Positions 9,960 through 22,705 are shown, numbered from the stretch's first letter. The stretch: 64,000 bases of DNA from Pogonophryne albipinna (GCA_028583405.1 JAPTMU010000154.1:75307-139306), one strand, 5' to 3'. The notes: generated by a model from the letters alone, not told the origin. Program-made: numbers and translations.

Positions 9960-12900
9960 CTTTCTTCTCGTCCCACAGGTTGATGAGGTAAAGGTGTTTC
10001 TTCTTACCCACAGGTTGATGAGGTAAAGGTGTTTCTTCTTGTCCCACAGGTTGATGAGGTAAAGGTGTTTCTTCTCGTCCCACAGGTTGATGAGGTAAAG
10101 GTGTTTCTTCTTGTCCCACAGGTTGATGAGGTAAAGGTGTTTCTTCTCGTCCCACAGGTTGATGAGGTAAAGGTGTTTCTTCTCGTCCCACAGGTTGATG
10201 AGGTAAAGGTGTTTCTTCTTGTCTCACAGGTTGATGAGGTAAAGGTGTTTCTTCTCGTCCCACAGGTTGATGAGGGAAAGGTGTTTCTTCTCGTCCCACA
10301 GGTTGATGAGGGAAAGGTGTTTCTTCTCGTCCCACAGGTTGATGAGGGAAAGGTGTTTCTTCTCGTCCCACAGGTTGATGAGGTAAAGGTGTTTCTTGTC
10401 CCACAGGTTGATGAGGTAAAGGTGTTTCTTCTCGTCCCACAGGTTGATGAGGTAAAGGTGTTTCTTCTCGTCCCACAGGTTGATGAGGTAAAGGTGTTTC
10501 TTCTCGTCCCACAGGTTGATGAGGTAAAGGTGTTTCTTCTCGTCCCACAGGTTGATGAGGTAAAGGTGTTTCTTCTCGTCCCACAGGTTGATGAGGTAAA
10601 GGTGTTTCTTCTCGTCCCACAGGTTGATGAGGTAAAGGTGTTTCTTCTTGTCCCACAGGTTGATGAGGTAAAGGTGTTTCTTCTGTCCCACAGGTTGATG
10701 AGGTAAAGGTGTTTCTTCTTACCCACAGGTTGATGAGGTAAAGGTGTTTCTTCTCGTCCCACAGGTTGATGAGGGAAAGGTGTTTCTTCTTGTCCCACAG
10801 GTTGATGAGGTAAAGGTGTTTCTTCTTGTCCCACAGGTTGATGAGGTAAAGGTGTTTCTTCTCGTCCCACAGGTTGATGAGGTAAAGGTGTTTCTTCTTG
10901 TCCCACAGGTTGATGAGGTAAAGGTGTTTCTTCTTGTCCCACAGGTTGATGAGGTAAAGGTGTTTCTTCTTGTCCCACAGGTTGATGAGGTAAAGGTGTT
11001 TCTTCTTGTCCCACAGGTTGATGAGGTAAAGGTTTTTCTCTTACCCACAGGTTGATGAGGTAAAGGTGTTTCTTCTTGTCCCACAGGTTGATGAGGTAAA
11101 GGTGTTTCTTCTTGTCCCACAGGTTGATGAGGTAAAGGTGTTTCTTCTCGTCCCACAGGTTGATGAGGTAAAGGTGTTTCTTCTTGTCCCACAGGTTGAT
11201 GAGGTAAAGGTGTTTCTTCTTACCCACAGGTTGATGAGGTAAAGGTGTTTCTTCTCACCCACAGGTTGATGAGGTAAAGGTGTTTCTTCTTGTCCCACAG
11301 GTTGATGAGGTAAAGGTGTTTCTTCTTGTCCCACAGGTTGATGAGGTAAAGGTGTTTCTTCTTACCCACAGGTTGATGAGAGAAAGGTGTTTCTTCTCAC
11401 CCACAGGTTGATGAGGTAAAGGTGTTTCTTCTTACCCACAGGTTGATGAGGTAAAGGTGTTTCTTCTGTCCCACAGGTTGATGAGGTAAAGGTGTTTCTT
11501 CTTGTCCACAGGTTGATGAGGAAAGGTGTTTCTTCTCGTCCCACAGGTTGATGAGGGAAAGGTGTTTCTTCTTGTCTCACAGGTTGATGAGGGAAAGGTG
11601 TTTCTTCTTACCCACAGGTTGATGAGGGAAAGGTGTTTCTTCTCGTCCCACAGGTTGATGAGGGAAAGGTGTTTCTTCTCGTCCCACAGGTTGATGAGGT
11701 AAAGGTGTTTCTTCTTGTCCCACAGGTTGATGAGGTAAAGGTGTTTCTCTTACCCACAGGTTGATGAGGTAAAGGTGTTTCTTCTTGTCCCACAGGTTGA
11801 TGAGGTAAAGGTGTTTCTTCTTACCCACAGGTTGATGAGGAAAGGTGTTTCTTCTCGTCCCACAGGTTGATGAGGGAAAGGTGTTTCTTCTCGTCCCACA
11901 GGTTGATGAGGTAAAGGTGTTTCTTCTTGTCCCACAGGTTGATGAGGTAAAGGTGTTTCTTCTTACCCACAGGTTGATGAGGTAAAGGGTTTTTCTTGTC
12001 CCACAGGTTGATGAGGTAAAGGTGTTTCTTCTCGTCCCACAGGTTGATGAGGTAAAGGTGTTTCTTCTCGTCCCACAGGTTGATGAGGTAAAGGTGTTTC
12101 TTCTCGTCCCACAGGTTGATGAGGGAAAGGTGTTTCTTCTTGTCCCACAGGTTGATGAGGTAAAGGTGTTTCTTCTTACCCACAGGTTGATGAGGTAAAG
12201 GTGTTTCTTCTTGTCCCACAGGTTGATGAGGTAAAGGTGTTTCTTCTTGTCCCACAGGTTGATGAGGTAAAGGTGTTTCTTCTTACCCACAGGTTGATGA
12301 GAGAAAGGTGTTTCTTCTTACCCACAGGTTGATGAGGTAAAGGTGTTTCTTCTTGTCCCACAGGTTGATGAGGTAAAGGTGTTTCTTCTCGTCCCACAGG
12401 TTGATGAGGTAAAGGTGTTTCTTCTTGTCCCACAGGTTGATGAGGTAAAGGTGTTTCTTCTTACCCACAGGTTGATGAGGGAAAGGTGTTTCTTCTCGTC
12501 CCACAGGTTGATGAGGTAAAGGTGTTTCTTCTTACCCACAGGTTGATGAGGTAAAGGTGTTTCTTCTTGTCCCACAGGTTGATGAGGTAAAGGTGTTTCT
12601 TCTTGTCCCACAGGTTGATGAGGTAAAGGTGTTTCTTCTTGTCCCACAGGTTGATGAGGTAAAGGTGTTTCTTCTCGTCCCACAGGTTGATGAGGTAAAG
12701 GTGTTTCTTCTTACCCACAGGTTGATGAGGTAAAGGTGTTTCTTCTCACCCACAGGTTGATGAGGTAAAGGTGTTTCTTCTTGTCCACAGGTTGATGAGG
12801 TAAAGGTGTTTCTTCTTGTCCCACAGGTGATGAGGTAAAGGTGTTTTCTTCTTACCCAAGGTTGATGAGAGAAAGGTGTTTCTTCTCACCCACAGGTTGA

Positions 12901-15216
12901 TGAGGTAAAGGTGTTTCTTCTTACCCACAGGTTGATGAGGTAAAGGTGTTTCTTCTTGTCCCACAGGTTGATGAGATAAAGGTGTTTCTTCTTGTCCCAC
13001 AGGTTGATGAGGTAAAGGTGTTTCTTCTTGTCCCACAGGTTGATGAGGTAAGGTGTTTCTTCTCGTCCCACAGGTTGATTGAGATAAAGGTGTTTCTTCT
13101 CGTCCCACAGGTTGATGAGGTAAAGGTGTTTCTTCTTACCCACAGGTTGATGAGGTAAAGGTGTTTCTTCTCGTCCCACAGGTTGATGAGGTAAAGGTGT
13201 TTCTTCTTGTCCCACAGGTTGATGAGGTAAAGGTGTTTCTTCTTGTCCCACAGGTTGATGAGGTAAAGGTGTTTCTTCTCGTCCCACAGGTTGATGAGGT
13301 AAAGGTGTTTCTTCTTACCCACAGGTTGATGAGGTAAGGGTGTTTCTTCTCACCCACAGGTTGATGATGGTAAAGGTGTTTCTTCTTGTCCCACAGGTTG
13401 ATGAGGTAAAGGTGTTTCTTCTTGTCCCACAGGTTGATGAGGTAAAGGTGTTTCTTCTTACCCACAGTTGATGAGGTAAAGGTGGTTTCTTCTCATCTTG
13501 TCCCACAGGTTGATGAGGGAAAGGTGTTTCTTCTCGTCCCACAGGTTGATGAGGTAAAGGTGTTTCTTCTTACCCACAGGTTGATGAGGGAAAGGTGTTT
13601 CTTCTCGTCCCACAGGTGATGAGGTAAAGGTGTTTCTTCTTACCCACAGGTTGATGAGGTAAAGGTGTTTCTTCTCGTCCCATAGGTTGATGAGGTAAGG
13701 TGTTTCTTCTTACCCACAGGTTGATGAGGGAAAGGTGTTTCTTCTCGTCCCACAGGTTGATGAGGTAAAGGTGTTTCTTCTCGTCCCACAGGTTGATGAG
13801 GTAAAGGTGTTTCTTCTCGTCCCACAGGTTGATGAGGGAAAGGTGTTTCTTCTTGTCCCACAGGTTGATGAGGTAAAGGTGTTTCTTCTTACCCACAGGT
13901 TGATGAGGTAAAGGTGTTTCTTCTTGTCCCACAGGTTGATGAGGTAAAGGTGTTTCTTCTTGTCCCACAGGTTGATGAGGTAAAGGTGTTTCTTCTTACC
14001 CACAGGTTGATGAGAGAAAGGTGTTTCTTCTTACCCACAGGTTGATGAGGTAAAGGTGTTTCTTCTTGTCCCACAGGTTGATGAGGTAAAGGTGTTTCTT
14101 CTCGTCCCACAGGTTGATGAGGTAAAGGTGTTTCTTCTTGTCCCACAGGTTGATGAGGTAAAGGTGTTTCTTCTTACCCACAGGTTGATGAGGGAAAGGT
14201 GTTTCTTCTCGTCCCACAGGTTGATGAGGGAAAGGTGTTTCTTCTTGTCCCACAGGTTGATGAGGTAAAGGTGTTTCTTCTTGTCCCACAGGTTGATGAG
14301 GGAAAGGTGTTTCTTCTCGTCCCACAGGTTGATGAGGGAAAGGTGTTTCTTCTCGTCCCACAGGTTGATGAGGTAAAGGTGTTTCTTCTTGTCCCACAGG
14401 TTGATGAGGGAAAGGTGTTTCTTCTTGTCCCACAGGTTGATGAGGGAAAGGTGTTTCTTCTTGTCCCACAGGTTGATGAGGGAAAGGTGTTTCTTCTTGT
14501 CCCACAGGTTGATCAGGGAAAGGTGTTTCTTCTTACCCACAGGTTGATGAGGGAAAGGTGTTTCTTCTCGTCCCACAGGTTGATGAGGTAAAGGTGTTTC
14601 TTCTTGTCCCACAGGTTGATGAGGTAAAGGTGTTTCTTCTTACCCACAGGTTGATGAGGTAAAGGTGTTTCTTCTTGTCCCACAGGTTGATGAGGGAAAG
14701 GTGTTTCTTCTTGTCCCACAGGTTGATGAGGGAAAGGTGTTTCTTCTTGTCCCACAGGTTGATGAGGTAAAGGTGTTTCTTCTTGTCCCACAGGTTGATG
14801 AGGGAAAGGTGTTTCTTCTTGTCCCACAGGTTGATGAGGGAAATGTGTTTCTTCTTACCCACAGGTTGATGAGGGAAAGGTGTTTCTTCTTGTCCCACAG
14901 GTTGATGAGGGAAAGGTGTTTCTTCTTACCCACAGGTTGATGAGGGAAAGGTGTTTCTTCTCGTCCCACAGGTTGATGAGGTAAAGGTGTTTCTTCTTAC
15001 CCACAGGTTGATGAGGGAAAGGTGTTTCTTCTTGTCCCACAGGTTGATGAGGGAAAGGTGTTTCTTCTTGTCCCACAGGTTGATGAGGTAAAGGTGTTTC
15101 TTCTTACCCACAGGTTGATGAGGTAAAGGTGTTTCTTCTTACCCACAGGTTGATGAGGTAAAGGTGTTTCTTCTTACCCACAGGTTGATGAGGTAAAGGT
15201 GTTTCTTCTTACCCAC
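9960..15216. repeat. 36-bp minisatellite, about 147 units
   Basis: An uninterrupted tandem array of 5.26 kb. The unit begins caggttgatgaggtaaaggt and ends gtttcttcttgtccca (36 bp). A 35-bp variant ends ttaccca instead of ttgtccca or tcgtccca and shifts the frame. A second variant has gagggaaagg in place of gaggtaaagg and is commoner in the right half, around 14.2-15.0 kb. Long open frames on both strands arise only because the 12-codon unit lacks stops, and I do not regard them as genes. The flanks are AT-rich single-copy-looking sequence. Confidence 0.98.
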
Positions 15217-15575
15217 TTGGATCAACTTGTTAATCACAGTAAAGGAAAAGAGGGGGTAGCATTTTAAACATATTTCATTTAATTTACATCAAAAAATATC
15301 CATTATAGAAAGTAATTACGTTTGTATGTCAGTAACTGATGATATTTTATTCATTTTGGTTATAATTAGATATGTTAAACATTTCAAACATTTTATTGTT
15401 TCGTTTCAGTCAACTTTAAATTCAATATATGTGTTCAATAAATCAATATTTGTTAAAAAATAAAGAAACAATCTGTGAGATCTATGAACAAAGAGCCTTA
15501 AGGAACATCGTCCTGAAGACCGAGAGGATCCACGCTGAATATTAAAGCTCACCTATCGTGCAAAATCCTTCTTCA

Positions 15576-17019
15576 TGTCTCTTCTACATCAACATGTGTC
15601 CCCTCTTCTCCATGTCTCTTCTACATCAACATGTGTCCCCTCTTCTTCATGTCTCTTCTACATCAACATGTGTCCCCTCTTCTTCATGTCTCTTCTACAT
15701 CAACATGTGTCCCATCTTCTTCATGTCTCTTCTACATCAACATGTGTCTCCTCTTCTTCATGTCTCTTCTACATCAACATGTGTCCCCTCTTCTTCATGT
15801 CTCTTCCACATCAACATGTGTCCCCTCTTCTTCACGTCTCTTCTACATCAACATGTGTCCTCTCTTCTTCATGTCTCTTCTACATCAACATGTGTCCCCT
15901 CTTCTTCATGTCTCTTCTACATCAACATGTGTCCCCTCTTCTTCATGTCTCTTCTACATCAACATGTGTCCCCTCTTCCTCATGTCTCTTCTACATCAAC
16001 ATGTGTCCCCTCTTCTTCATGTCTCTTCTACATCAACATGTGTCCCCTCTTCTTCATGTCTCTTCTACATCAACATGTGTCCCCTCTTCTTCATGTCTCT
16101 TCTACATCAACATGTGTCCCCTCTACTTCATGTCTCTTCTACATCAACATGTGTCCCCTCTTCTACATCAACATGTGTCCCCTCTTCTTCATGTCTCTTC
16201 TACATCAACATGTGTCCCTTCTTCTTCATGTCTTTTCTACATCAACATGTGTCCCCTCTTCTTCATGTCTCTTCTACATCAACATGTGTCCCCTCTTCTT
16301 CATGTCTCTTCTACATCAGCATGTCTCCCCTCTTCTTCATGTCTCTTCTACATCAACATGTGTCCCCTCTTCTTCATGTCTCTTCTACATCAACATGTGT
16401 CCCCTCTTCTTCATGTCTCTTCTACATCAACATGTGTCCCCTATTCGTCATGTCTCTTCTACATCAACATGTGTCCCCTCTTCTTCATGTCTCTTCTACA
16501 TCAACATGTGTCCCCTCTTCTTCATGTCTCTTCTACATCAACATGTGTCCCCTCTTCTCCATGTCTCTTCTACATCACCCGCCATGTGTCCCCTCTTCTT
16601 GATGTCTCTTCTACATCAACATGTGTCCCCTCTTCTTCATGTCTCTTCTACATCAACATGTGTCCCCTATTCGTCATGTCTCTTCTACATCAACATGTGT
16701 CCCCTCTTCTTCATGTCTCTTCTACATCAACATGTGTCCCCTATTCGTCATGTCTCTTCTACATCAACATGTGTCCCCTCTTCTTCATGTCTCTTCTACA
16801 TCAACATGTGTCCCCTCTTCTTCATGTCTCTTCTACATCAACATGTGTCCCCTCTTCTCCATGTCTCTTCTACATCACCCGCCATGTGTCCCCTCTTCTT
16901 GATGTCTCTTCTACATCAACATGTGTCCCCTCTTCTTCATGTCTCTTCTACATCACCCGCCATGTGTCCCCTCTTCTTGATGTCTCTTCTACATCAACAT
17001 GTGTCCCCTCTTCTTCATG
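15576..17019 (+). repeat. 37-bp minisatellite, array A left part, about 39 units
   Basis: The unit begins tgtctcttctacatcaacat and ends gtgtcccctcttcttca (37 bp). Variants carry cctattcgtc, or a cacccgccatg insertion that recurs at 16577, 16877 and 16952. The first two recurrences mark a higher-order repeat of about 300 bp. Since 37 is not a multiple of 3, all three plus frames stay open in parallel, which explains the long artefactual open frames. Confidence 0.97.
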
Positions 17020-18335
17020 TTACATTGCATTGCATTTAGCTGACGCTTTTATCCAAAGCGACTTACAATAAGTGCGTTGGACCAGGAAGACACAACCTTG
17101 AAGAAAACAGAATCATAAAGTACATCAGGTTTCATAGAGCCAAACATTTCAAGTGCTACTCAACTGGCTTTAGATAAGCCAGCTCTTTATTAGTATATAA
17201 GTGCTTTGTTAGTAATTCTATCTCTCGAAGTTGAGTCGAAAGAGATGAGTTTTCAGTCTGCGCCGGAAGGTGTGTAAGCTATCTGCTGTCCTGATGTCAA
17301 TGGGGAGCTCATTCCACCATTTTGGAGCCAGGATAGCAAACCCACGTGTTTTTGCTGATGGGAACTTGGGTCCCCCTCGCAGCGATGGTGCAGCGAGTCG
17401 TTTGGTTGATGCAGAGCGTAGTGCACGTGCTGGGGTGTACGGTTTAACCATGTCCTGGATGTAGGAAGGGCCAGATCCATTCGCAGCATGGTACGCAAGT
17501 ACCAGTGTCTTGAAGTGGATTCTAGCAGTTACTGGAAGCCAGTGGAGGGAGCGGAGGAGCGGAGTGGTGTGGAAACATTTAGGAAGGTTGAAGACAAGAC
17601 GAGCAGCTGCATTCTGGATGAGCTGCAGAGGTCGGATGGCACATGCAGGTAGACCAGCCAGGAGGGAGTTGCAGTAGTCTAGGCGTGAGATGACGAGAGC
17701 CTGGACCAGAACCTGCATGGCTTTCTGGGTCAGCATCCTCCTGATGTTGTAAAGAGTGTATCTGCAGCAACGGGTTGTAGCAGCGATGTTTGCAGTGAAG
17801 GACAGGTTGTTATCTAGGGTCACACCCAGATTCCTTGCAGTCTGAGTCGGGGAAACAACAGAGGTGCCGATGTTGATCGTCAGGTCAAGAGTGGGACAAT
17901 CTTTTCCCGGAAGGAAAAGCAGTTCAGTCTTGTCATGGTTGAGCTTGAGGTGATGAGCAGACATCCACTGAGAGATGTCAGCTAGACAAGCAGAGATGCG
18001 TGCGACGACCTGGGTCTCTGAGCGGGGAAAGGACAGAATTCATTGGGTGTCATCAGCGTAGCAGTGGTATGAAAAACCATGCGGGCTAATGACAGATCCG
18101 AGCGAGTTTGTGTACAAGGAGAAGAGGAGGGGACCAAGAACAGAGCCCTGTGGGACCCCTGTAGTTAATTGACAAGGGTCGGACTCCGACCCTCTCCAAG
18201 TAACCCTGTAGGTACGGTCTTGGAGGTATGAGGTGATGAGGGAAAGTGCAGAGCCTGAAACTCCAAGTTTTTGAAGAGTGTGAAGGAGGATCTGATGATT
18301 CACCGTGTCGAATGCAGCAGACAGGTCCAACAGGA
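17020..18335 (-). mobile_element. L2-like LINE, 5'-truncated, inside the 37-bp array
   Basis: On the minus strand this encodes the C-terminal part of a non-LTR reverse transcriptase. Visible catalytic blocks are LDLSAAFDTVNHQ (motif A), TGVPQGSVLGPLLF (motif B) and YADD (motif C). The usual thumb/C-terminal region follows (LDYCNSLLAGLP, HWLPV, WNELP). One in-frame TGA at 18040-18042, directly after YADDTQ, breaks the frame. A 9-bp deletion relative to the copy at 63 kb is also visible, so the copy is dead. Its 3' end (gcatttagctgacgc...) lies at the left. The direct repeat tcatg at 17015-17019 and 18336-18340 may be a short target duplication or chance array sequence. Confidence 0.92.
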
Positions 18336-18811
18336 TCATGTCTCTTCTACATCAACATGTGTCCCCTCTTCTTCATGTCTCTTCTACATCAGCATGTGTC
18401 CCCTCTTCTTCATGTCTCTTCTACATCAGCATGTGTCCCCTCTTCTTCATGTCTCTTCAACATCAACATGTGTCCCCTCTTCTTCATGTCTCTTCTACAT
18501 CAACATGTGTCCCCTCTTCTTCATGTCTCTTCTACATCAACATGTGTCCCATCTTCTTCATGTCTCTTCTACATCAACATGTGTCCCCTCTTCTTCATGT
18601 CTCTTCTACATTAACATGTGTCCCATCTTCTCCATGTCTCTTCTACATCAACATGTGTCCCCTCTTCTTCATGTCTCTTCTTCATCAACATGTGTCCCCT
18701 CTTCTTCATGTCTCCTCTACATCAACATGTGTCCCCTCTTCTTCATGTCTCTTCTACATCAACATGTGTCCCCTCTTCTTCATGTCTCTTCTACATCAAC
18801 ATGTGTCCCCT
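18336..18811 (+). repeat. 37-bp minisatellite, array A right part, about 13 units
   Basis: Continuation of the same array after the LINE, with identical unit and phase. It ends at cccctctgtggaaagagactc, the same exit sequence as the other two large arrays. Confidence 0.96.
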
Positions 18812-19216
18812 CTGTGGAAAGAGACTCTGAAAGTTTCAGGAACAAAGATTCTCTCTCTTTTTGATCCATTTCTATAAAAACCTGTCTGAAAATGAGCTGA
18901 TCAGATTTTGGCCACTTTATGATGTCATAACGATGTTTTGTCTTGTGTAACCATTAGCCAATCAGCAACCAAGGTAACCCCCCCCCCCCCCCCCCCCTTA
19001 TCACCTGAATCTCCTCCTAGAGCACCATTGAGTTCTTTGTAACCAAATGTCTCTCAGAGGGGCGTGGGGAGGGGCTCCTTATTTTTCATCTAAAGTAACA
19101 GACAGAGAATCAGCACTTTGGAAACAGGGCTGAAACAGAGGGGATTGTGGGTAATGCTGCAATGATCTGTTTGGTGTTTCAGCCAATCAGAGACAGGCTC
19201 TGTATATATCTGAGAC

Positions 19217-19918
19217 ATGACATTACATTGCATTTAGCTGACGCTTTTATCCAAAGCGACTTACAATAAGTGCATTCGACCAGGAAGATACAAACTTGAA
19301 GAAAACAGAATCATAAAGTACATCGTTTCTGCTGATGGGAACTTGGGTCCCCCTCGCAGCGAGGGTGCAGCGAGCCGTTTGGCTGATGCAGAGCGTAGTG
19401 CACGCGCTAGGGTGTACGGTTTAACCATGTCCTGGATGTAGGAAGGGCCAGATCCATTCACAGCATGGTACGCAAGTACCATTGTCTTGATGTGGATTCT
19501 AGCAGTTACTGGAAGCCAGTGAAGGGAGCGGAGGAGCGGCGTGGTGTGGGAACATTTTGGAAGGTTAAAGACCAGACGAGCCGCTGCATTCTGGATGAGC
19601 TGCAGAGGTCGGATGGCACATGCAGGTAGACCAGCCAGGAGGGAGTTGCAGTAGTCTAGGCGTGAGGTGACGAGAGCCTGGACCAGAAGCTGCGTGGCTT
19701 TCTGGGTCAGCTGGGGACGTATCCTCCTGATGTTGTAAAGCGTGTATCTGCAGCAACGGGTTGTAGCAGCGATGTTTGCAGTGAAGGACAGGTTGTTATC
19801 TAGGATCACACCCAGATTCCTTGCAGTCTGAGTCGGGGAAACAACAGAGGTGCCGATGTTGATTGTTAGGTCAAGAGTGGGACAATCTTTTCCGGGAAGA
19901 AAAAGCAGTTCAGTGAGA
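19217..19918 (-). mobile_element. L2-like LINE fragment inside the MITE body
   Basis: Same family and orientation as the LINE at 17020-18335. The protein runs ELLFLPGKDCPTLDL to LRGGPKFPSAE and then jumps to the 3' tail, so about 210 bp are missing near 19324. The interrupted host sequence (ctgagac|ctgtgatatattg in the intact copy) appears on both sides with an imperfect duplication tgagac-tg, which supports insertion into the MITE. Confidence 0.88.
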
Positions 19919-20338
19919 CCTGTAATATATTGATGAGAAACAGTATCACAGGGGACCTTTAATATCTGATGAAACCAGAAGGTGTGTTTGAGGGATGCAG
20001 GAAAAGCCAAACTCCTGCAGCAGAGAGAAGTGTCCTCCGTCGATGCATCACTCCGATTGTTCTGAACGAACCCTTGATGACTCTGGCGTATTATATACAT
20101 CCCCTAATGTGGGATCAGCTTATATGAGAATCTGTTTTCAATCCATCCTCCCATTTTGTCCCCCTCGTCCCCAGACTAAAGTACATTATGGTGCAGCTGA
20201 TGATGAAGGGATGCTCCTGCTCATCAGGGACAAGAGGAGGGGGAAGTGAAGGAAAGACTGTGGAGGATTTTCATGAAGCACTACAGGAAGATCATTACAG
20301 TGAGAGAGAGAGACTTGAGAAGGTGCTTTACCCTCTAT

Positions 20339-20481
<143 letters not shown>

Positions 20482-21109
20482 AACACACGTCCCATTTTCA
20501 TTCAACAGCGATGCAAATGGTTTTTAAAACACGTCTACCCGCCCTGCTGCAGGATTCTAATAACACACATACTTGTAAATGTAACTTTGATTCAGTTTCT
20601 GTGCTCAGTGATTGCTTCCTGACAGAAAACAAGACAAATATTAAACCTGAGGAACATCGGAGAAACAAGGAAACATCAGTCGTTGACCCACTTTCAAATG
20701 TAAGTTATTTAGAAGACACATTGTTTTATTATTTATTGTGTTAATGTTAAAGTTCACACATTGTTTTGTAATCTAATGACCTTTCATCAAGCCCAACAGT
20801 ACATACATTTCTAGCAGAGGATAGCGTCGTATGGTTTTTGATGCATTTCACAGCTGAGGCCAGATGTTAAAAAGTGAAAAGGTTTTGCAAAGGGAAGGAT
20901 GCTCGTAATACACCGTAATAACATTGTTTTCAGACTTGCATGATTGTGTTACATTTCGTTGTTATTAAAACACCCGTATGTTTAGGACTTTTCTGTGTTC
21001 TCTCTCATTTATATCTCGGTATCTCATTGTAGATGAGATGTTTCCTGTTTGCACATGAATCACAAACTTCACACGATAACTGTGATCTTCTTCTTGTACT
21101 CTTGTCTTA

Positions 21110-22702
21110 AGGCCCGGACACACAAATCTGACACCAAAGAACACGTCCCGACGGAACACGACTGTTGCGTCGCCTCCCGTCTCTGCGTCTTGGCCGTGTG
21201 TCGCACTGGAACACACCGACAAGACTTCAGCCGACGGCCAAGAAGCACGTACGAACTGCGCATGCGTGAGTGGCAATAACTCTCCTTACCAGCAGGGGGC
21301 GGTAGTGTGTATTCGTCATTCAAGAGAGGCAACAACCGGAAGACAGACTGCGTGATAACCGAGAGAAGAAGAACAGACTGCGTGATATAAACAAACAACG
21401 TTCCATTTTCCCTCTACAGCGAGAAGCTCACGGGGCTTTCCCGAACCTGTGTCGAGAGCTGGAGTTCAATGAAATCTCAGATTTGCCTTCTTAATCGTTT
21501 CGCTTCTCATTCACTGATTCGCTAAGCTGAACAGCCAATCAGAGTGTTTTCTTTGGCCGACGGCCTTTAGCCGACCGATTCAACATGTCGAATCGGTGGC
21601 GGATGGTGTCGGCACGGCCCGAAAAGACACAACGGTGCGGGACACACCAATCAATCAATCAATCAATCAATGTTTATTTATATAGCCCAATATCACAAAT
21701 GTTACATTTGTCTCAGTGGACTTCACAATTTGTACAGAATATCAGTATGACAATACGACACCCTCTGTCCTTAGACCCTCTGTCCTTAGACCCTCACATC
21801 GTACAAGGAAAAACTTCCGGAGAAAACCCACAGTTTAAAGGGAAAAATGGGAGAAACCTCAGGGAGAGCAACAGAGGAGGGATCCCTCTCCCAGGACGGA
21901 CAGACGTGCAATAGATGCCGTGTGTAAATTGAAAAGATAATACATTTGCAACATAGGTAGTCCAAATGTTTGGAAATGCATGTGTGTATAATAGGAAGAT
22001 GAATCCACGAGAATATCCATCCAGGACCTATGATCCATGACCACAGCCACGACTCAAGATCCAGGGCTCGCGATGCAGGACACAGGACCGCAGGATCATC
22101 CATGACTCCAGATCCCGGCGTATATAGACACCAAAAAGAAAGACATGTGGGGAAGCTGGGTTAATCGGAACATGAGAGTACACAGGTATAGACAGAGAGA
22201 CGGAAGAAGTAAGATGTCCCCCGACAAACTAAGCCTATATCAGCAAAACTAGGGGCTGAATCTAATCAGCCCTAACTATAAGCTTTATCAAAAAGGAAGG
22301 TCTTAAGCGCACTCTTAAAAACGGATAGGGTGTCTGCCGCCCGAACACAAACTGGAAGCTGATTCCACAAATGTGGAGCTTGATAAGAAAAGGCTCTGGC
22401 TCCCATTGTACTTTTAGAGACTCTAGGAACAACCAACAACCCTGCATTCTTGGAACGCAATGCCCTAGTAGGACAGTAGGGTATAATGAGTTCTTTAAGG
22501 TAAGATGGCGCCTGCCCATTAAGGGCTTTGTAGGCAAGAAGAAGAATTTTAAATTCTATCCTGTGTTCTATAGGGAGCCAGTGTAAGGCAGCCAGAACAG
22601 GAGTAATGTGGTCCCTTTTCCTAACTCTGGGCAGGGCGACAGGACGCTCATCGATGGCCGACATCTATCGACAGCCAAAATCGGGTTGGTGTGTCCGGGC
22701 CT
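21110..22702. mobile_element. Harbinger-like TIR element with nested LINE
   Basis: The ends aggcccggacacac(a)aa and ttggtgtgtccgggcct are flanked by TTA at 21107-21109 and 22703-22705, the 3-bp duplication expected of PIF/Harbinger elements. Most of the interior is a LINE fragment at 21646-22665. The remaining element sequence is non-coding. Confidence 0.7.
21646..22665 (-). mobile_element. LINE fragment with (TCAA)n-type tail
   Basis: On the minus strand 22272-22664 encodes the C-terminus of a non-LTR retrotransposon protein (VLAALHWLPIEHRIEFKILL, APHLWNQLPVCVRAADTL). The 3' tail at the left is tcaatcaatcaa followed inward by tgtttatttatatagcccaa, a common fish LINE 3' end. It is heavily 5'-truncated. 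Confidence 0.85.
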
Positions 22703-22705
22703 TTA

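Larger units (their letters stand above)
15542..19962 (+). mobile_element. MITE copy A with amplified 37-bp core and two L2 insertions
   Basis: The outer sequence starts ttaaagctcacctatcgtgc and ends cacaggggacctttaa. The same ends bound the inverted copy at 46240-48673. Inside are about 52 units of a 37-bp repeat, then a 400-bp non-repetitive body (18811-19216, with a poly-C run and CCAAT-like motifs). One L2 splits the 37-bp array (17020-18335) and a second splits the body (19217-19918), so both insertions are younger than the element. No transposase gene is present. TTAA-type ends suggest a piggyBac-like mobiliser, which is inference. Confidence 0.8.

Noticed and set aside
9960..15216. Long open frames on both strands (up to 407 codons) and a CRISPR-like look of 36-bp direct repeats
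   Set aside because: The repeats are head-to-tail without spacers, the unit simply lacks stops, and the context is a fish genome. Neither a protein gene nor a CRISPR array is supported.
15558..17071. Parallel ~500-codon open frames MSLLHQHVS...
   Set aside because: Three frames are open at once because the 37-bp unit has no stop and is not a multiple of 3. Similar frames occur at 46614-48682 and 57752-59371.
17218..18339. Functional reverse transcriptase gene
   Set aside because: It carries an in-frame TGA after the YADD motif, lacks the N-terminal endonuclease and is truncated: a dead LINE copy.
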